Source of the DNA: Strigamia acuminata
Lineage: Eukaryota; Arthropoda; Chilopoda; Geophilomorpha; Linotaeniidae
Length of the DNA: 64,000 bases
Direction of reading: 5' to 3'
Assembly: GCA_949358305.1 (NCBI GenBank)
Contig: OX442321.1
Coordinates: 4,489,605-4,553,604 of the forward strand
Positions 35,801 to 49,300 of the stretch are shown in pieces. The translations under genes were made by a program, and so were the position numbers. Every line of letters starts with the position of its first letter. The first letter of the stretch is position 1. A model generated the notes under the pieces. It saw only the letters and a program-made list of their open reading frames with translations, had not been told where the DNA came from and searched no databases.

Positions 35801-37033
35801 TTGAGCAACATTCAAAACACCAGGTTAAAAAATAACAAGAAAAAAAAAACCAGTGCAATTTGGAATTATACAATAAATGCATTAAATTTCAGCCAAATTA
35901 TAGGATTATTTTAACTAAACTTGTACATAAGGTGATTTAATTGAGTTATGTTCTAAAATTGTGAGAGAGAAATTTCTATTTCTATTGCAGTATCCATCAG
36001 AAATTGATGCTCAGCAATTACTTCGGATTTTGAGATCTTTTTGGCGTAGTAAGTGTCGTTTAAATTTAAAAAGAAACAAATTTATGTAATAATTTGTGTT
36101 TTAGATTATAATATACTTGGAAAACCAAACTTAGAAATATGTAAGAGTCTTCTAATGCTCAGGGATGTATCCTTAAAATAAAATCTGTACGAAACATGGG
36201 GTGAATTTATCCAGTTCTACAAATTCCAGTACGGTTGTGAACAGTGGTTTTACCCAATGTTTTGTATATCTACCCAGACCAAATTTTACCGTTACTTTTC
36301 AACTTTAACCTCAACTTCAGACGCAAATTTGTGGCCGAATCCAATTGGAAGATGTTGCCAAATTGCTGTGCATTTTGCATTTCTGGCAAAGCGCTTTCCT
36401 CAAATTTGATAAATCAAAATCCAGTAAATTAAGCAGTTACTACTTACGGCCATTGCTCTGGGAAACAGGTAAGAAATCGATTTTATCAAATATTATCCAT
36501 TTTCACGTAATAAAAATCTTTTTATTTTTTATTTCAAGGTGTTAGCGTGAGCAATAAAGTGCTAGAATGTCTCATACTTCGCTTTGCAAAAGATAAAAAC
36601 ATCAGTTTTACCAACTTCGTACTTGCCATGATCAGACTGTACTTGGCGCACGGTAAGACGATCGAGCAATTCCAGCATAGTTGTGAATTAAATATTAGTC
36701 ACGCAAATCGTGAGTTGTCGTTAACAACTAAACTGGAACATGAAAAAAAAGAAAAACATGGCTACTGTTTCTGCAATTTTTAAATCGTTTAAATTTTGTA
36801 GATCGTTATCGTTTACTGCGAACCAAACTGCCAGCCAATCCTTTAACTCCAGAGGAGGTTAGTAAGGTACAAAATTGATTTCGCCATCTTCTGGGTCCGG
36901 TTTTACTACAATTTCATTAATAAATAATAAAAAATTGCGAAAACATATCATTACTTCCGTTTTATTTAATCAAATTTCATTTTTGCACATTTCCTTTTTC
37001 TTTTAGCTAATCCTCATGACAATCTATGCTTAA
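29848..37033 (+). CDS. Calpain-type cysteine protease, 17 exons, 680 aa
   Basis: Calpains are intracellular, usually calcium-regulated papain-fold proteases. Exons: 29848-30051, 30150-30219, 32935-33187, 33252-33426, 33505-33570, 34121-34284, 34366-34538, 35274-35425, 35484-35689, 35748-35823, 35893-35931, 35991-36048, 36105-36166, 36321-36468, 36539-36652, 36802-36857, 37007-37033, all in phase. The protein has LFEDPDF and IWKRP at the start, the catalytic Cys94 in GSLGSCWLLAAT, His247 in HSFTITG and Asn271 in LHNPWGRGNW. Next comes the C2-like domain (NPQFHLHI, PPGDYVVVP) and a penta-EF-hand-like C-terminus ending LILMTIYA. The triad is complete, so it is probably active. EF loops are degenerate (DKSKSSKLSSYY lacks the Gly and final Glu), so calcium binding through them is doubtful. 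ATG 29848 gives a short N-terminus, and an upstream exon is possible. Intron 2 is enlarged by a minisatellite. Confidence 0.95.
30509..32885. repeat. 31-bp minisatellite, about 76 copies, in calpain intron 2
   Basis: The unit reads CTAAATTCAATATCTAAATT (first 20 bases) followed by GACCAAAACGC or GACCAAAACGA. The last base is C or A in runs. A rarer GACCCAAACG variant at 30517, 31075, 32005 and 32470 is spaced by exactly 18, 30 and 15 units, showing higher-order duplication. It fills almost the whole 2.7-kb intron. Confidence 0.98.
33738..33905. repeat. 20-bp minisatellite in calpain intron 5
   Basis: About eight copies of TGCATGAAAATGCATTGTTT, a unit containing the palindrome ATGCAT. Confidence 0.92.
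34600..35225. repeat. About 32-bp GGGGCCC minisatellite in calpain intron 7
   Basis: Around 18 variable copies with the core GGGGGCCCAGAAACTGTAAA and TTTAACATTTA. Confidence 0.92.
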
Positions 37034-37340
37034 ATCTCCTCCGTTACCCGAACCAGGAATGAAGAAAAATAATTAAGAGAAAAAAAAAAATAAATTCATT
37101 ACATGTAAAAATTTTAAGTTAATAAAAACATGGACTATTTATCTTTTTTAAATCTAATAAAGAAACTAAAAGTGTATTTTATTCAATTTGGTTCGAAACC
37201 AAACAAATATGAATCTGTCTTTCACTGAACCCAAATAATAAAATCGAGTTGAATTGGACGTGATTCGGATTTTTCCGCATTTCAAAAGGGGAAGGAAAAA
37301 TAACCCAATACAAGATGGCCGACAGCGACTCGCTTTCGAT

Positions 37341-40300
37341 TTACACAGCGAGCTGCTGCGCTGTTTGAAGCAACACTTTAAGAGCGGGCATAAATGTGCT
37401 GATTTCAGAGAATGCACTCGTTGATACAATGTGTGCATGGGTTGCAAGGGCATTTTGGTAGTTGTATTGTTGAATCAACTGCACCAATTGGTGAAGTCCC
37501 AACACGGTAGACGGGGACAACTAGAAAGAGAGTGAGGAATGAATAAAATGTTTGGTTTTGAATCAAGATGGGCAGCATTTTGCGATTTTTAACGCTTTTT
37601 GTGGTTAAATAGCGCAAAAATGGTGGCCCATCTTGATTGGTTTGGTTCTTACTTCATTTTCCCTTAGTTTGTCGTATAATGTTTCTAGTTTTCTGGACAC
37701 GTCATCCAACTTGCGTTTCATTTGCTAATAAAACATAAAATCAGTTTAATTGGGGAATAATTTTGGTAAATAATATAACATTATTTAATAATAGAATTTT
37801 TTTTATATAAATTTTCATGAATTTTTAATATTTTTGGATGAGTTTTTACAAATTTTTACGATTTTTTGATGAATTTGACGAAATTGATACGAATTTTTAC
37901 GCTTTTAATAAAATTTTGATGAATTTCTACGATTTTTGATAAAATTTTGATGAATTTTTACGATTTAGATGAAATTTGATAAATTTTTACGATTTTTGTT
38001 AAAACTTTGATGAATTTCTACGATTTTTGATGAAATTTTGATGAATTTCTACGATTTTTGATGAAATTTTGATGAATTTTACGATTTTGATAAAATTTGA
38101 TAAATTTTTACGATTTTTGTTAAAATTTTGATGAATTTCTACGATTTTTGATAAAATTTTGATGAATTTCTACGATTTTTGATAAAATTTTGTTGAATTT
38201 TTACGATTTTGATAAAATTTGATAAATTTTTATGTTTTTTGTTAAAACTTTGATGAATTTCTACAATTTTTGATGAAATTTTGATAAATTTCTTTGATTT
38301 TTGTTAAAACTTTGATGAATTTCTACGATTTTTCATGAATATTCGACAAATATTTAAAATTTTCATCCCTTTTTATAATTTTTTTGAGAAAATTTAACAA
38401 TTTATCAACAAATTCCCCCCCCCCCCCCTTCATTCAATTCCCCACAAACATCCCAAAAAACCCTCAAACCAACCGGATTATTAGCAGCAGCCTCGCATCT
38501 ACGCTTCAAATCCTCATAAACATCGTACAAAACTTGATTCTCCGGCGGAATCGGCGCTTTCGGCTTAGGCGGCTGCGGCGGCGCCTGCACCTGCGGTTCC
38601 GTCACTTGCTGTTGCTGCAACTGATGCTGCTGATTCAACATAGAAGGATACGCATTCGGATTCACATTCCCCGGCTGTTGCGGGTTATAATACGACGACT
38701 GAGGCGGCTGATACATCCCCATCGACGCTGGTTCCGGTTCCGCCGAGTAAATCGGTCTCGTTATCGGCGCCGGCGGCTCGTAATCCGTCTTCGGCTGCAA
38801 AAACAACAACAAAAAACAATTAATAATCCGCAAAAAACCCCACAAAATCCATTCAAAACCTCCCCCCGGGTGGCGCATTCAGTTAGTAACAGGAAATAAA
38901 CGAAACGAAGCGATTTAATGTTAAAACTGCAAAAGTATCAATCGATTAGTGATCGGGGGAGCCAAAATGGCCGCCGACCTTATCGTGCATCCGCTGGTAG
39001 AGCTTGAGACCCGAGTGCGAGGCCGACATGGGCGGAGCCGACGGTGGCGGAGACAATCGCTGCGCAGAAGGAGGAAAAAGAGTTTAAGTTGTGAGCAGCG
39101 AAAAGAAAAGAAAAGAAAAAGACGAGACCAAACCACCAGTGGCGCACCAACCTGGGAGAGAAAATACTCGACTTCCGTCTCCTGAAAAACAAAGAGCTCA
39201 GAAGCGTCAAGAGAATTTTAATGGCCGCGATCGAGATACGAAATTACGAAGTAACGAGAATCATTTTGGATGTTTGTATTTTTTTTTTTACATTTGGCTG
39301 ATTCTTCAGCGACGGCGGGTCGTTCCATCCGGGTTTGAAAAAAGCCGGCGGAGCGTTCGGCATCGACGTTGGAGGCACTGACGGCGCGTTGGCTAGCGGA
39401 GGCGGTTGCATCGAGTCCGGAGTCGCGTCTAAAAAGAGAGTTTTAGTTTGGTAGGTGTGAGGTGGGTGTAGATTCGTTAATTTCTCGAATTAGGAGCGTA
39501 GTGGTGGAATATTCGTGGTAAGTGCGACGTATTGTGTAATATTTACGACAATTATAACGGAAATGTGGCTGGCGTATTAAAGCAATTTTACATCAACAGC
39601 AGTATAACAAATGAGTTTTTTCGTCTTATTTGCACTAATTAGTATGAAAACACGACATATATCACCATATTTGTGCTAATTACAACGTAAATATGACATT
39701 TCACCACATTTACGCTAATTATAACGTAAATATGATTCATTTCACCACATTTACGCTAATTATAACGTAAACAGGATTCATTTTACCACATTTACGCTAA
39801 TTAGAAGGTAAACTCTGACCGACCGTTAGAAGGACCCTAACTCACAGCCTCATTACTGCTAACTGTGGAGTGTGTCACACCACCAGGAAAAGTAGTTTTG
39901 GTCAGTTTTAAATTTTAATCGATTTTTTTAGGATTTATAATTGATTTTAGACAATTTTTGAACAATTTTAATCGTTTTTTTAATAATTTTAATCGATTTT
40001 TAACGATATTAATCGATTTTTAACAATATTAATCGATTTTTAACGATATTAATTGATTTTCAACGATTTTAATCGATTTTTAACCGTTTTAATCAATTTT
40101 AAATAGTTTTAATCGATTTTTGAATCGATTTTTAACGAATTTTACCAATATCGATATTTTTCAATATCGATAATTTTATCGATATTTTTTCAATATCGAT
40201 ATTTTTATCGATATTTTTTCAATATCGATATTTTTATCGATATTTTTTTAATATCGATATTTTTTTCAATATCGATATTTTTATCGATATTTTTCAATGT

Positions 40301-43300
40301 CAATTTTTTTCCATATCGATATTTTTATCGATATTCTTAAAAATCGATTAAAATTGTTAAAAATTGATTAAAATCGTTAAAAATTCAATTGAATATCTAA
40401 AAAATCGATCAAAATAGTTAAAAAATCAATCAAAATCGTTAAAAAATCGCCTAAAATCTATTAAAGATGATTAAAACTATTAAAAATCGATCAAAATTGT
40501 TAAAAATTGATTAAAATCGTTAAAAATTCGATTGAATATCTAAAAAATCGATCAAAATCGTTAAAAAATCAATCAAAATCGTTAAAAAAATCGCCTAAAA
40601 TCTATTAAAGATGATTAAAATTGTTAATAAATTGTTAAAAATCGATTAATATCATTAAAAATCGATTACAATAGTTAAAAAATTGTCAAAAATTGATTAA
40701 AATCGATAAAAATCAATTACAAATTGTAAAAAAATCGATTAAAATTTAAAACTAACTAAAACTACTTTTCCTGGTGGTGTGACACTCCACAGTTAGCAGT
40801 AATGAGGTTGTGAGTTAGGGTCCTTCTAAAGGTCGGTCAGAGTATAAACACGACTCATTTCACCATATTTAAGCTAATTACAACGTAAATACGACTCATT
40901 TCACTACATTTACAAAGTAAATATGACTCATTTCACCATATTTACGCTAATTATAACGTCAGTACGACTCACTTCGCCGTATTTACGATAAATACAACAA
41001 AACTCGACTAAACATCGATAAATTTACGTTACTAAACCAATTTCTGTTTCGACTACGCTTATAAATCGAGAAATCCGCCAATTAACAAACTAACACGTCG
41101 GATTATAAATATTCGCGTTGCTGTATGGCGTCATCGACGAATTCATCGCATTCATTGCACTTAAAAAAACAAAAATAAAAATAAAAACAAAAACAAAAAC
41201 AAAAATCCAAAATCCCCATCACTTGTAATTAGTAAAATCGGGCACACCCGACGCCGGATAATTCCCGGACCCATACGCCGAAGCCATCGGATTATTCTGC
41301 GACGACGCGAAGATCGAGGGGTCCTGCGGCACGCTCGGATATCGATGCGACAGATGACCCTTGGTCAGATGTTTCGCCTGAGTGGTCATCGTCGGCGCGG
41401 AGCTCGGCGGCGGCGCCCCGGCAGCTTCGTGGATCGGTTGCTGCGGATTGACGCCAAAACTCGGCCTCCTCTGCGCCGGAACGGTCGGACTCGGCGGCAC
41501 CGGCGGCGTCACGTGGCCCCCGAGAGGCGGTCCGGCATGACCGGCACCCATGGAAGATGGCAGCGGCGGGTAAGTGGGCACCGCACCGGAAGGCGGCATG
41601 AACTGAATGGGACCCTCCATTTGGCTGTTGGGCACGAGATACGACGGGGTTTGGTGCTGAGGGAAGGCGAATTGATCGTGCGCGGCGTAATTAAACGATT
41701 TTGCTTGCTGCGGTTGCTGCGGTTGTTGTCGGTGGGCTGGGGCGGGAAGTCCGTTGGTCAGTGATGAGGGTTTCACGTCCCGTTTGACGAACGCGGCCGG
41801 GGGTTCCTGGATTCCCGGCACTTTTTGACCGATTGCGGTGTAGAGACGACTGCGGAGACTCAATATGAGTGGCTAGAAACGAGAATTTTGGTTATATTGA
41901 TGGTTTTTGAGCACAATGATGATGATTTTTTGATGGTTTTTGAGGACAATGATGATGATTTTTTGATGGTTTTTGAGGACAATGATGATGATTTTTTGAT
42001 GGTTTTTGAGGACAATGATGATGATTTTTTGATGGTTTTTGACCATTTTTGATAATTTTTTGAGGAATTTTGACCCTTTTTGATGATTTTTAAATGGTTT
42101 TAGAACGTTTTTGATGGTTTTTTGATGGTTTTTGACCCTTTTTGATAATTTTTTGATTTTTTTTTGACCTTTTTTGATAATTTTTGGATGAATTTGGACT
42201 CTTTTTTGATGATTTTTTGATGGTTATAGATCATTTTTGATGATTTTTCGATGGTTTTAGAACATTTTGGATGATTGTTTGATGGTTTTTGACAATTTTG
42301 GATGATTGTTTGATGGTTTTTGACAATTTTTGATTATTTTTGATGAATTTTGACTCTTTTTGATGATTTTTTGGTGGTTTTAGACCATTTTTGATGATTT
42401 TTCGATGGTTTTTGACAATTTTGGATGATTGTTTGATGGTTTTTGACAATTTTTGATTATTTTTGATGAATTTTGACTCTTTTTGATGATTTTTTGGTGG
42501 TTTTAGACCATTTTTGATAATTTTTCGATGGTTTTAGAACATTTTGGATGATTGTTTGATGGTTTTTGACAATTTTTGATTATTTTTGATAATTTTTTGA
42601 CCATTTTGATGATTTTTTGACCATTTTTGATGATTTTTTGACCATTTTTGATGATTTTTTGACCATTTTTGATGATTTTTTGACCATTTTTGATGATCTT
42701 TGACCATTTTTGACCATTTTTGATGATTTTTTTATTACCTCGGTTGATGTTCCCAAATAGGAAAGCGCCGTAATTAGTCCGCCTTGCGCCGCTAGGAGAT
42801 TTGCGTATTGGGTTAATTTTTCCGATAGAATTCCCGACGATATTTCGGTGCGGGAACCTTGAAGTTCGATGGCCTGTTTCAAAACCATGGTCAATTCGAC
42901 GAGGTCCTGAAAATCGAACAATTTTTGTCAATAAAAATTATTTTTTAAAATTTAATTTAAACTTCACCTGTAGAGCTTTGGGGGAGTTAGAGTCGTCGAC
43001 GCTCTTCACCCACGACTCGGCTAATTTTTCGACGTTTCCGGCGCAAATGTAGCAGAGCATTGCTTTGTGCGCAAATTCGCCATCGCGCTCCACTTCCAGA
43101 CGACCGCCCAACATTTCTGTCAGAGAGATAGTAAATGAGTTTTGATGGTTTTGTCGGTTAATTGATTGTCTGACCACATAGCGGCGATAATTCTTCGGGT
43201 TTCGCGTACGTGAGGCACGCGGCGAGCGCCTCTTTCCAGCAAGAAACGTCGCACGATTCAACAACTTGAATCCAGTCTTGGTTTACTACGGAGGATATCA

Positions 43301-46300
43301 ACTGAAATGAAATGAGAGAAAATTTTCGGAATAAAAATGAATCTTTATAGGAGCAAAGTTGCATTTTTTAATGTCTAAATGTATTTTTCAGACACAAAAT
43401 GCACTAAAAATATACTTTTTAGACCCAAAATGCATTTTTTAGACATGAAAATGCCCTTTTTAGACATGAAAATGCATTTTTTAGACAAGAAAATGCATTT
43501 TTTAGACAAGAAAATGCATTTTTAGTCAAAAATTGCACTTTCTAGACATGAAAACGCACTTTACAGACAAAAAATGATTCTTTTCATTCTGTAATCATTG
43601 TAATCAGCTTCAATTATTTACTTTGGTCACATGATTCTTGGATTGGCGAAAATATTTCTTTTTCGTTTTAGTTAACATGTCTTGACCACCAGCTATCGCG
43701 AGAATAATCGCATCGGCAGCCCGGTTTTCTCGTAGACACAAATCCACAGCAACTTCGACATTTCCAGTTAGCAAAGCTTTGCTAATAAGTCCATCGATTT
43801 CTATAGACAATTAAAAAAAAATTGAGTTACAAAAAAATAAAAAACATTTCATAATTCAATTGTCATTAACCGTCATTTGTCTGAATTGTAAATATCCCAG
43901 AACCACCGGGAGATGTTGATTGACTTATCCCACTGGCAATCGCATCGAAAGCCGAAGTTCCATCACCCGAAAAATTCAATGCGCTGTCGGGAGTCTACAA
44001 ATAAATTACAAAAATATACATTAATCCGATTTTAGATTTAAAAAAAGATCAGAATACAATGGCGAGGCAGCCGATGCAGCGTATTAACAAGATTTTAACC
44101 CTTTTTACACTAAAAAGACAATTTTTCACTTAAAACGTACAAATAAACACCAAAAAAAAAAAGTTTTCAAACTTCAAACGTACAAATATGCACCAAAAAT
44201 GCCTTTTTAGACTTAAAACGTACAAATATGCACCAAAAATGCCTTTTTAGACTTAAAACGTACAAATGATGCATTTTTAAACTTATACCGTACAAAAATG
44301 CATAATAAAAACAAAAACAAAAAACAAAAAAATGTATTTTTAGACGAAAAACGTAAAAAAAATGCCTTTTTAGACGAAAAACCTACAAAAAATGCCTTTT
44401 TAGACGAAAAACGTACAAAAAAATGCATTTTTAGACGAAAAACGTAAAAAAATGCCTTTTTAGACGAAAAACGTAAAAAAAATGCCTTTTTAGACGAAAA
44501 ACCTGCAAAAAATGCCTTTTTAGACGAAAAACCTACAAAAAATGCCTTTTTAGACGAAAAACGTACAAAAAAATGCATTTTTAGACGAAAAACGTAAAAA
44601 CAAATGCATTTTTAGACGAAAAACGTAAAAAAATGCCTTTTTAGACGAAAAACGTACAAAAAAATGCCTTTTTAGACGAAAAACGTACAAAAAAATGCAT
44701 TTTTAGACTAAAAAAGTACAAAAAATGCATTTTAGGATCATAAACCTACAAATATGCACACAAAAAAACATTTTTAGAATTAAAACACACAAACATGTCC
44801 AAAAAATGCATTTTTAAACATAAAACGTACAAATATGCACAAAAAATACATTATTAAACTAAAAACGTGTAATTAATGATTGTTTTAATAGTAAAAACAT
44901 TTTTTCATGCAAAAACGTTTATTTTGTCAGTATACATACACGACTAGCGCTTATGTTATTCACAGCGGCGCTCGGTGAAGCTCGCAGAGAGTTAGTAGTG
45001 CTCTAAACCAACATTAAAAAAAAAACAAAAACAAAAAAACATGAATGCATCTAAATTTATCCTAATTCTAAATTTACGTACACCCAACGCCGACATCCTC
45101 TGCGCAAGCTCTTCAGCATCAACTCCGACTTCGTCATCCAAATTACTCCTAGAGTCCGACCTCGCTGCCAAAACGGCGTTGATCTAAAACAAAACAAAAA
45201 AATAAATAAAACAAAAACAAAAACAAAAAACAAAAAACTATTCACTTTATTCGCCACTTCTTGAGGCTCGTATCCGAGCAAACTCAAAAACGAAACTCGA
45301 GGATTTGCGTCCAGATTCGCCTGAAAAAATCAGAATAAATCAAAAAACCAAAACGTAAAACCAAACAAACCAACGCGTCTAACTTTAACGAACTGCCACA
45401 ATTTCTCGTCCTGCGCCGACGAGAAATTAGTGAGCTTCAAATGACAGAAATCGTTGTACTGTCCCGCCTGAATCGTCGTCTCCAACTGCGTCGAACGAGC
45501 CACCAAAGTCGGCTCAGTCACCACCTGACTGATGTAAACAAACTCCCGGTCCGACTCCACTTGCGGCTGATTCGCCCCAGTTTTTTCATTCTCGAACGAC
45601 ACCAACTTCCCACCGAACTGCAAAAACAAATTTCAAAAACAAATAAATATTTAAAAAAGGACTTTTTTTGGTCAAGGCTTTTATATTGCTGCTTCAAATC
45701 GCCACCAGTGTGAACTATTACCAAAAAACTTAAAAAACTTCTCTTTATTTTAACCAAATCAAAAAACAAAATATACAGGCTTGTATAAAATTAAATTCTA
45801 CACTGAATAAGTCTGGTTTCAGAATTTAACGAACCATTTTTGATACCGAAAACATCAAAAAACGGATCGAGGCAGACATTTTGGCCGCCATTATAGCATA
45901 CGGAATCCGCCAGATGGCGCTCCGATTAGCGTAACTTTCGTAATTTAGCTTTTTCTCCCTTTTAACTACATTTAATCTTTTAAAAAACATATTCGTCGGA
46001 AAGTAGACGAAAAACTGCACCAGAAAAGTCTACTTTCCAATCTTATGATTAATTTTTTAATTCTTTTGTCCAAATTACCGACATTCTCGATCAAATTACC
46101 AAATTACCAACCGGAAGTTGAAACAAACACACAAATATTCGCGTCTTTACTCTGATCGACCCTAACTCACAGCCTCATTACTCCTAACTGTAGAGTATGT
46201 CACACCACCAAAAAAAGTAGTTTCAGTCAGTATTAAATTTTAACACTAGAACGGCCAGACCGGTCATTTTGACCGGTACAGCTGTTTAAGACAGCTGCAG

Positions 46301-49300
46301 CAATAAACCCAATGGGTTTACGATGCTGCTAATTTGTGACTTTAGCTGATTTGTGATGCTTTATATCATAAATCATCGAAAGTTGCATTTTTCTTAAGAA
46401 ATAATGAAAAAAAAGTGAATTGACCTAGAACGGCCAAAACCGGTCAAAATGACCGGTTGAAATCACCTGAACAATACGTGCACCAAACTGCACTAAACAT
46501 GCACCAAACGTGCACAATATGTGCACAATACGTGCATACAACGTTTTGGCATCAAACTGATTACGAAACACGCGAAACATGCTAAGAAAATAGCAAAACA
46601 AAAATTGATGGTTTTTATAAAATCTGATAAAATCAAAAACGGAAATTTAATTTTATCAGGTTTTATAATAACCATCAATTTTTGTTTTGGTATTTTCTTC
46701 GCATATTTCGCGTGTTATTGAATCAATTTGATGCCAAAACGTTGTATACACGTATTGTGCACGTATTGTGAAAGTATTTTGCACATTTGGTGCACGTACT
46801 GTTCACGTTATTGCAACCGGTCATTTTAACCGGTTTCGGCCGTTCTAGGTAGGCCGAAATTCCGGCCGTTCTAGTGTTAATCAATTTTTGACGATTTTTT
46901 CGATTTTAATCGATTTATTACTATTTTTAATCGATTTTTAACGAGTTTTATCGACATTGTTCAAAATTGTTAAAATCGTTAAAAATCGATAAAAATCAAT
47001 CAAAATCGATCAAAAATTGTAAGAAATTGATTAAAATCGTTAAAAAAAAATCTTCAAAAATCGATCAAAAACGATCAAAATCAATCAAAATCGTAAAAAA
47101 TCGATTAAAAATCGTAAAAAATCGATTAAAAATCGTAAAAAATCGATTAAAAATCGTAAAAAATCGATTAAAAATCGTAAAAAATCGATTAAAAATCGTA
47201 AAAAATCGATTAAAAATCGTAAAAAATCGATTAAAAATCGTAAAAAATCGATTAAAAATCGTAAAAAATCGATTAAAAATCGTAAAAAATCGATTAAAAA
47301 TCGTAAAAAATCGATTAAAAATCGTAAAAAATCGATTAAAAATCGTAAAAAATCGATTAAAAATCGTAAAAAATCGATTAAAAATCGTAAAAAATCGATT
47401 AAAAATCGTAAAAAATCGATTAAAAATCGTAAAAAATCGATTAAAAATCGTAAAAAATCGATTAAAAATCGTAAAAAATCGATTAAAAATCGTAAAAAAT
47501 CGATTAAAAATCGTAAAAAATCGATTAAAAATCGTAAAAAATCGATTAAAAATCGTAAAAAATCGATTAAAAATCGTAGAAAATCGATTAAAAATCGTAG
47601 AAAATCGATTAAAAATCGTAGAAAATCGATTAAAAATCGTAAAAAATCGATTAATGTTTAATACCGACTAAAACTACTTTTCCTGGTGGTGTGCCACACT
47701 CCACAGGAGTAATGAGACTGTGAGTTAGGGTCCTTCTTTAGATCGGTCAGAGTATAGTTCAATAAAAGCCTTTAAAACCCAATTTCTTTCATCTCGTACC
47801 CCGAACGACGCTCGCACCGGCGTCCGCAACCATTTCGGAGGTTTCTTCAACGTAACATACTCGGGCCTATGATCAAGTTGCGGCGCTTGACTATTAGGAT
47901 CAGTTCCTGGAAAAGATTCGCAAATCTAAAAAAAAAAAAATTAAAAAAATTAAAAAAAAAATTTCCAAATTTCCAAAAATTAAAAAAAAAATTTCCAATT
48001 TTCCAAAAATTAAAAAACTTCACCTTCGAGCTCGGTTGCGACTGTCTGTGCCCCCCCATCAACGAATAAATGCTGACATGACCGTCGAACGACGAGCTCG
48101 CGATCATCGCGGGGTTGCGCGGACACCACGCAACGTCAAAACTCCACTGCGAGCTCGTGGGAAGTTCGCACAACACTTCCCCGCCCTGGACACTGCTGTT
48201 AGGGTTCCAGCAAAGGATCCTGTTGTCCTTTCCGCAGCTGAGAAGCAAATCCGGGTCCCGGCGACACCACGCGATCGACAAAACGCCTCTAAAAAAACAA
48301 AACCACGTCAGAACCACGTCACAATTCGTCCTCAATCGCACCTTTGATGGCTTTCCAAAGATTTCAACGGGGAAGTGGCGAATCGGAGGTCCCACAGCTG
48401 AATGACGGGCATGTGGTCATCTTCGGACGCCAGACACATCTGGGTGGCGATTTCCGGGTGCCAAGCAACGCACTTGCATCGAATCTAACGTTTAAAGTGT
48501 TTAAATTGATTAATTTGCGAGTAAAATGTGAATTTTTGGTCGTTTTACGTACTCGTGACGTGCTGTCACTGACTTTGATGATCGGTTCGTTCTTCCTGAG
48601 GTCCCACACGACGCATCGTGCGGCAAAAGTCGATGCTAAAATGTGTTGGACTTGTAAATTCCACGCGACACACGTCACGTCTTCGCCGGGTTGCGATTTG
48701 GCGCCGGGTGTCATGGGGTTGTTGGGGTTGTTCAAATCCCAGATGAATATTTCGGAATCGCTGGCACCAGATGCTAAAAGATTGAGCTGAAATGGATCGT
48801 TGTTATTAGATGGATGGTGGTGGTGGTTTTAATGTTTTTGGAACCTGGAACGGATTGAAATCTAAAGCTGTTACGGGTCCGGTGTGTTTATCTCGCTGGC
48901 AAATGAGGGCTGTTTCGCCGTTGATTAGCTTGACTGGGTCGTACATGAATAGGTTGCCGTCGTCAGCGCCTCCGACGATCGTGCTGAACGAATAATCCGA
49001 TGTGCTTTTACCGTTCGGGCCCCAAACGATTTTGTGGAACCTGGAAATGAAGCAAAAATTAAGTTTTTGTACGAAAAATCACGAAAAAATTATAAAAAAT
49101 TAACAGAAATATAAAAAAAATGAACATTTTAAACGAACAATCACAAATAACCACGAAAAGTCACGAAAAATCCACATTGTAGCACCAAAAATCATAAAAA
49201 GTCACAAAAAATAATGAAAAATCACGAATAATCATGAAAAAAATCACATAAAAACAATATTTAGCATAAAAATCACAAAAAAATCAATATTTTAGCATAA

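Larger units (their letters stand above)
46148..47754. mobile_element. ATCGAT-minisatellite TIR element, copy 3, with nested piggyBac-type MITE
   Basis: Left arm from TACTCTGATCGACC and right arm ending GATCGGTCAGAGTA share CACCACCA and AAAGTAGTTT with the other copies. The interior holds a 633-bp TTAA-flanked insertion and then a 22-bp minisatellite. The whole element lies in Sec31 intron 7. Confidence 0.87.

Noticed and set aside
38384-39185. Arg-rich plus-strand frames at 38384-38899 and 38949-39185
   Set aside because: They are antisense shadows of Sec31 exons 20-22, whose phases and homology are clear on the minus strand.
46967-47671. 234-codon plus-strand frame of repeating KNRLKIV
   Set aside because: It is a direct translation of a near-perfect 22-bp minisatellite inside a transposon in a Sec31 intron.
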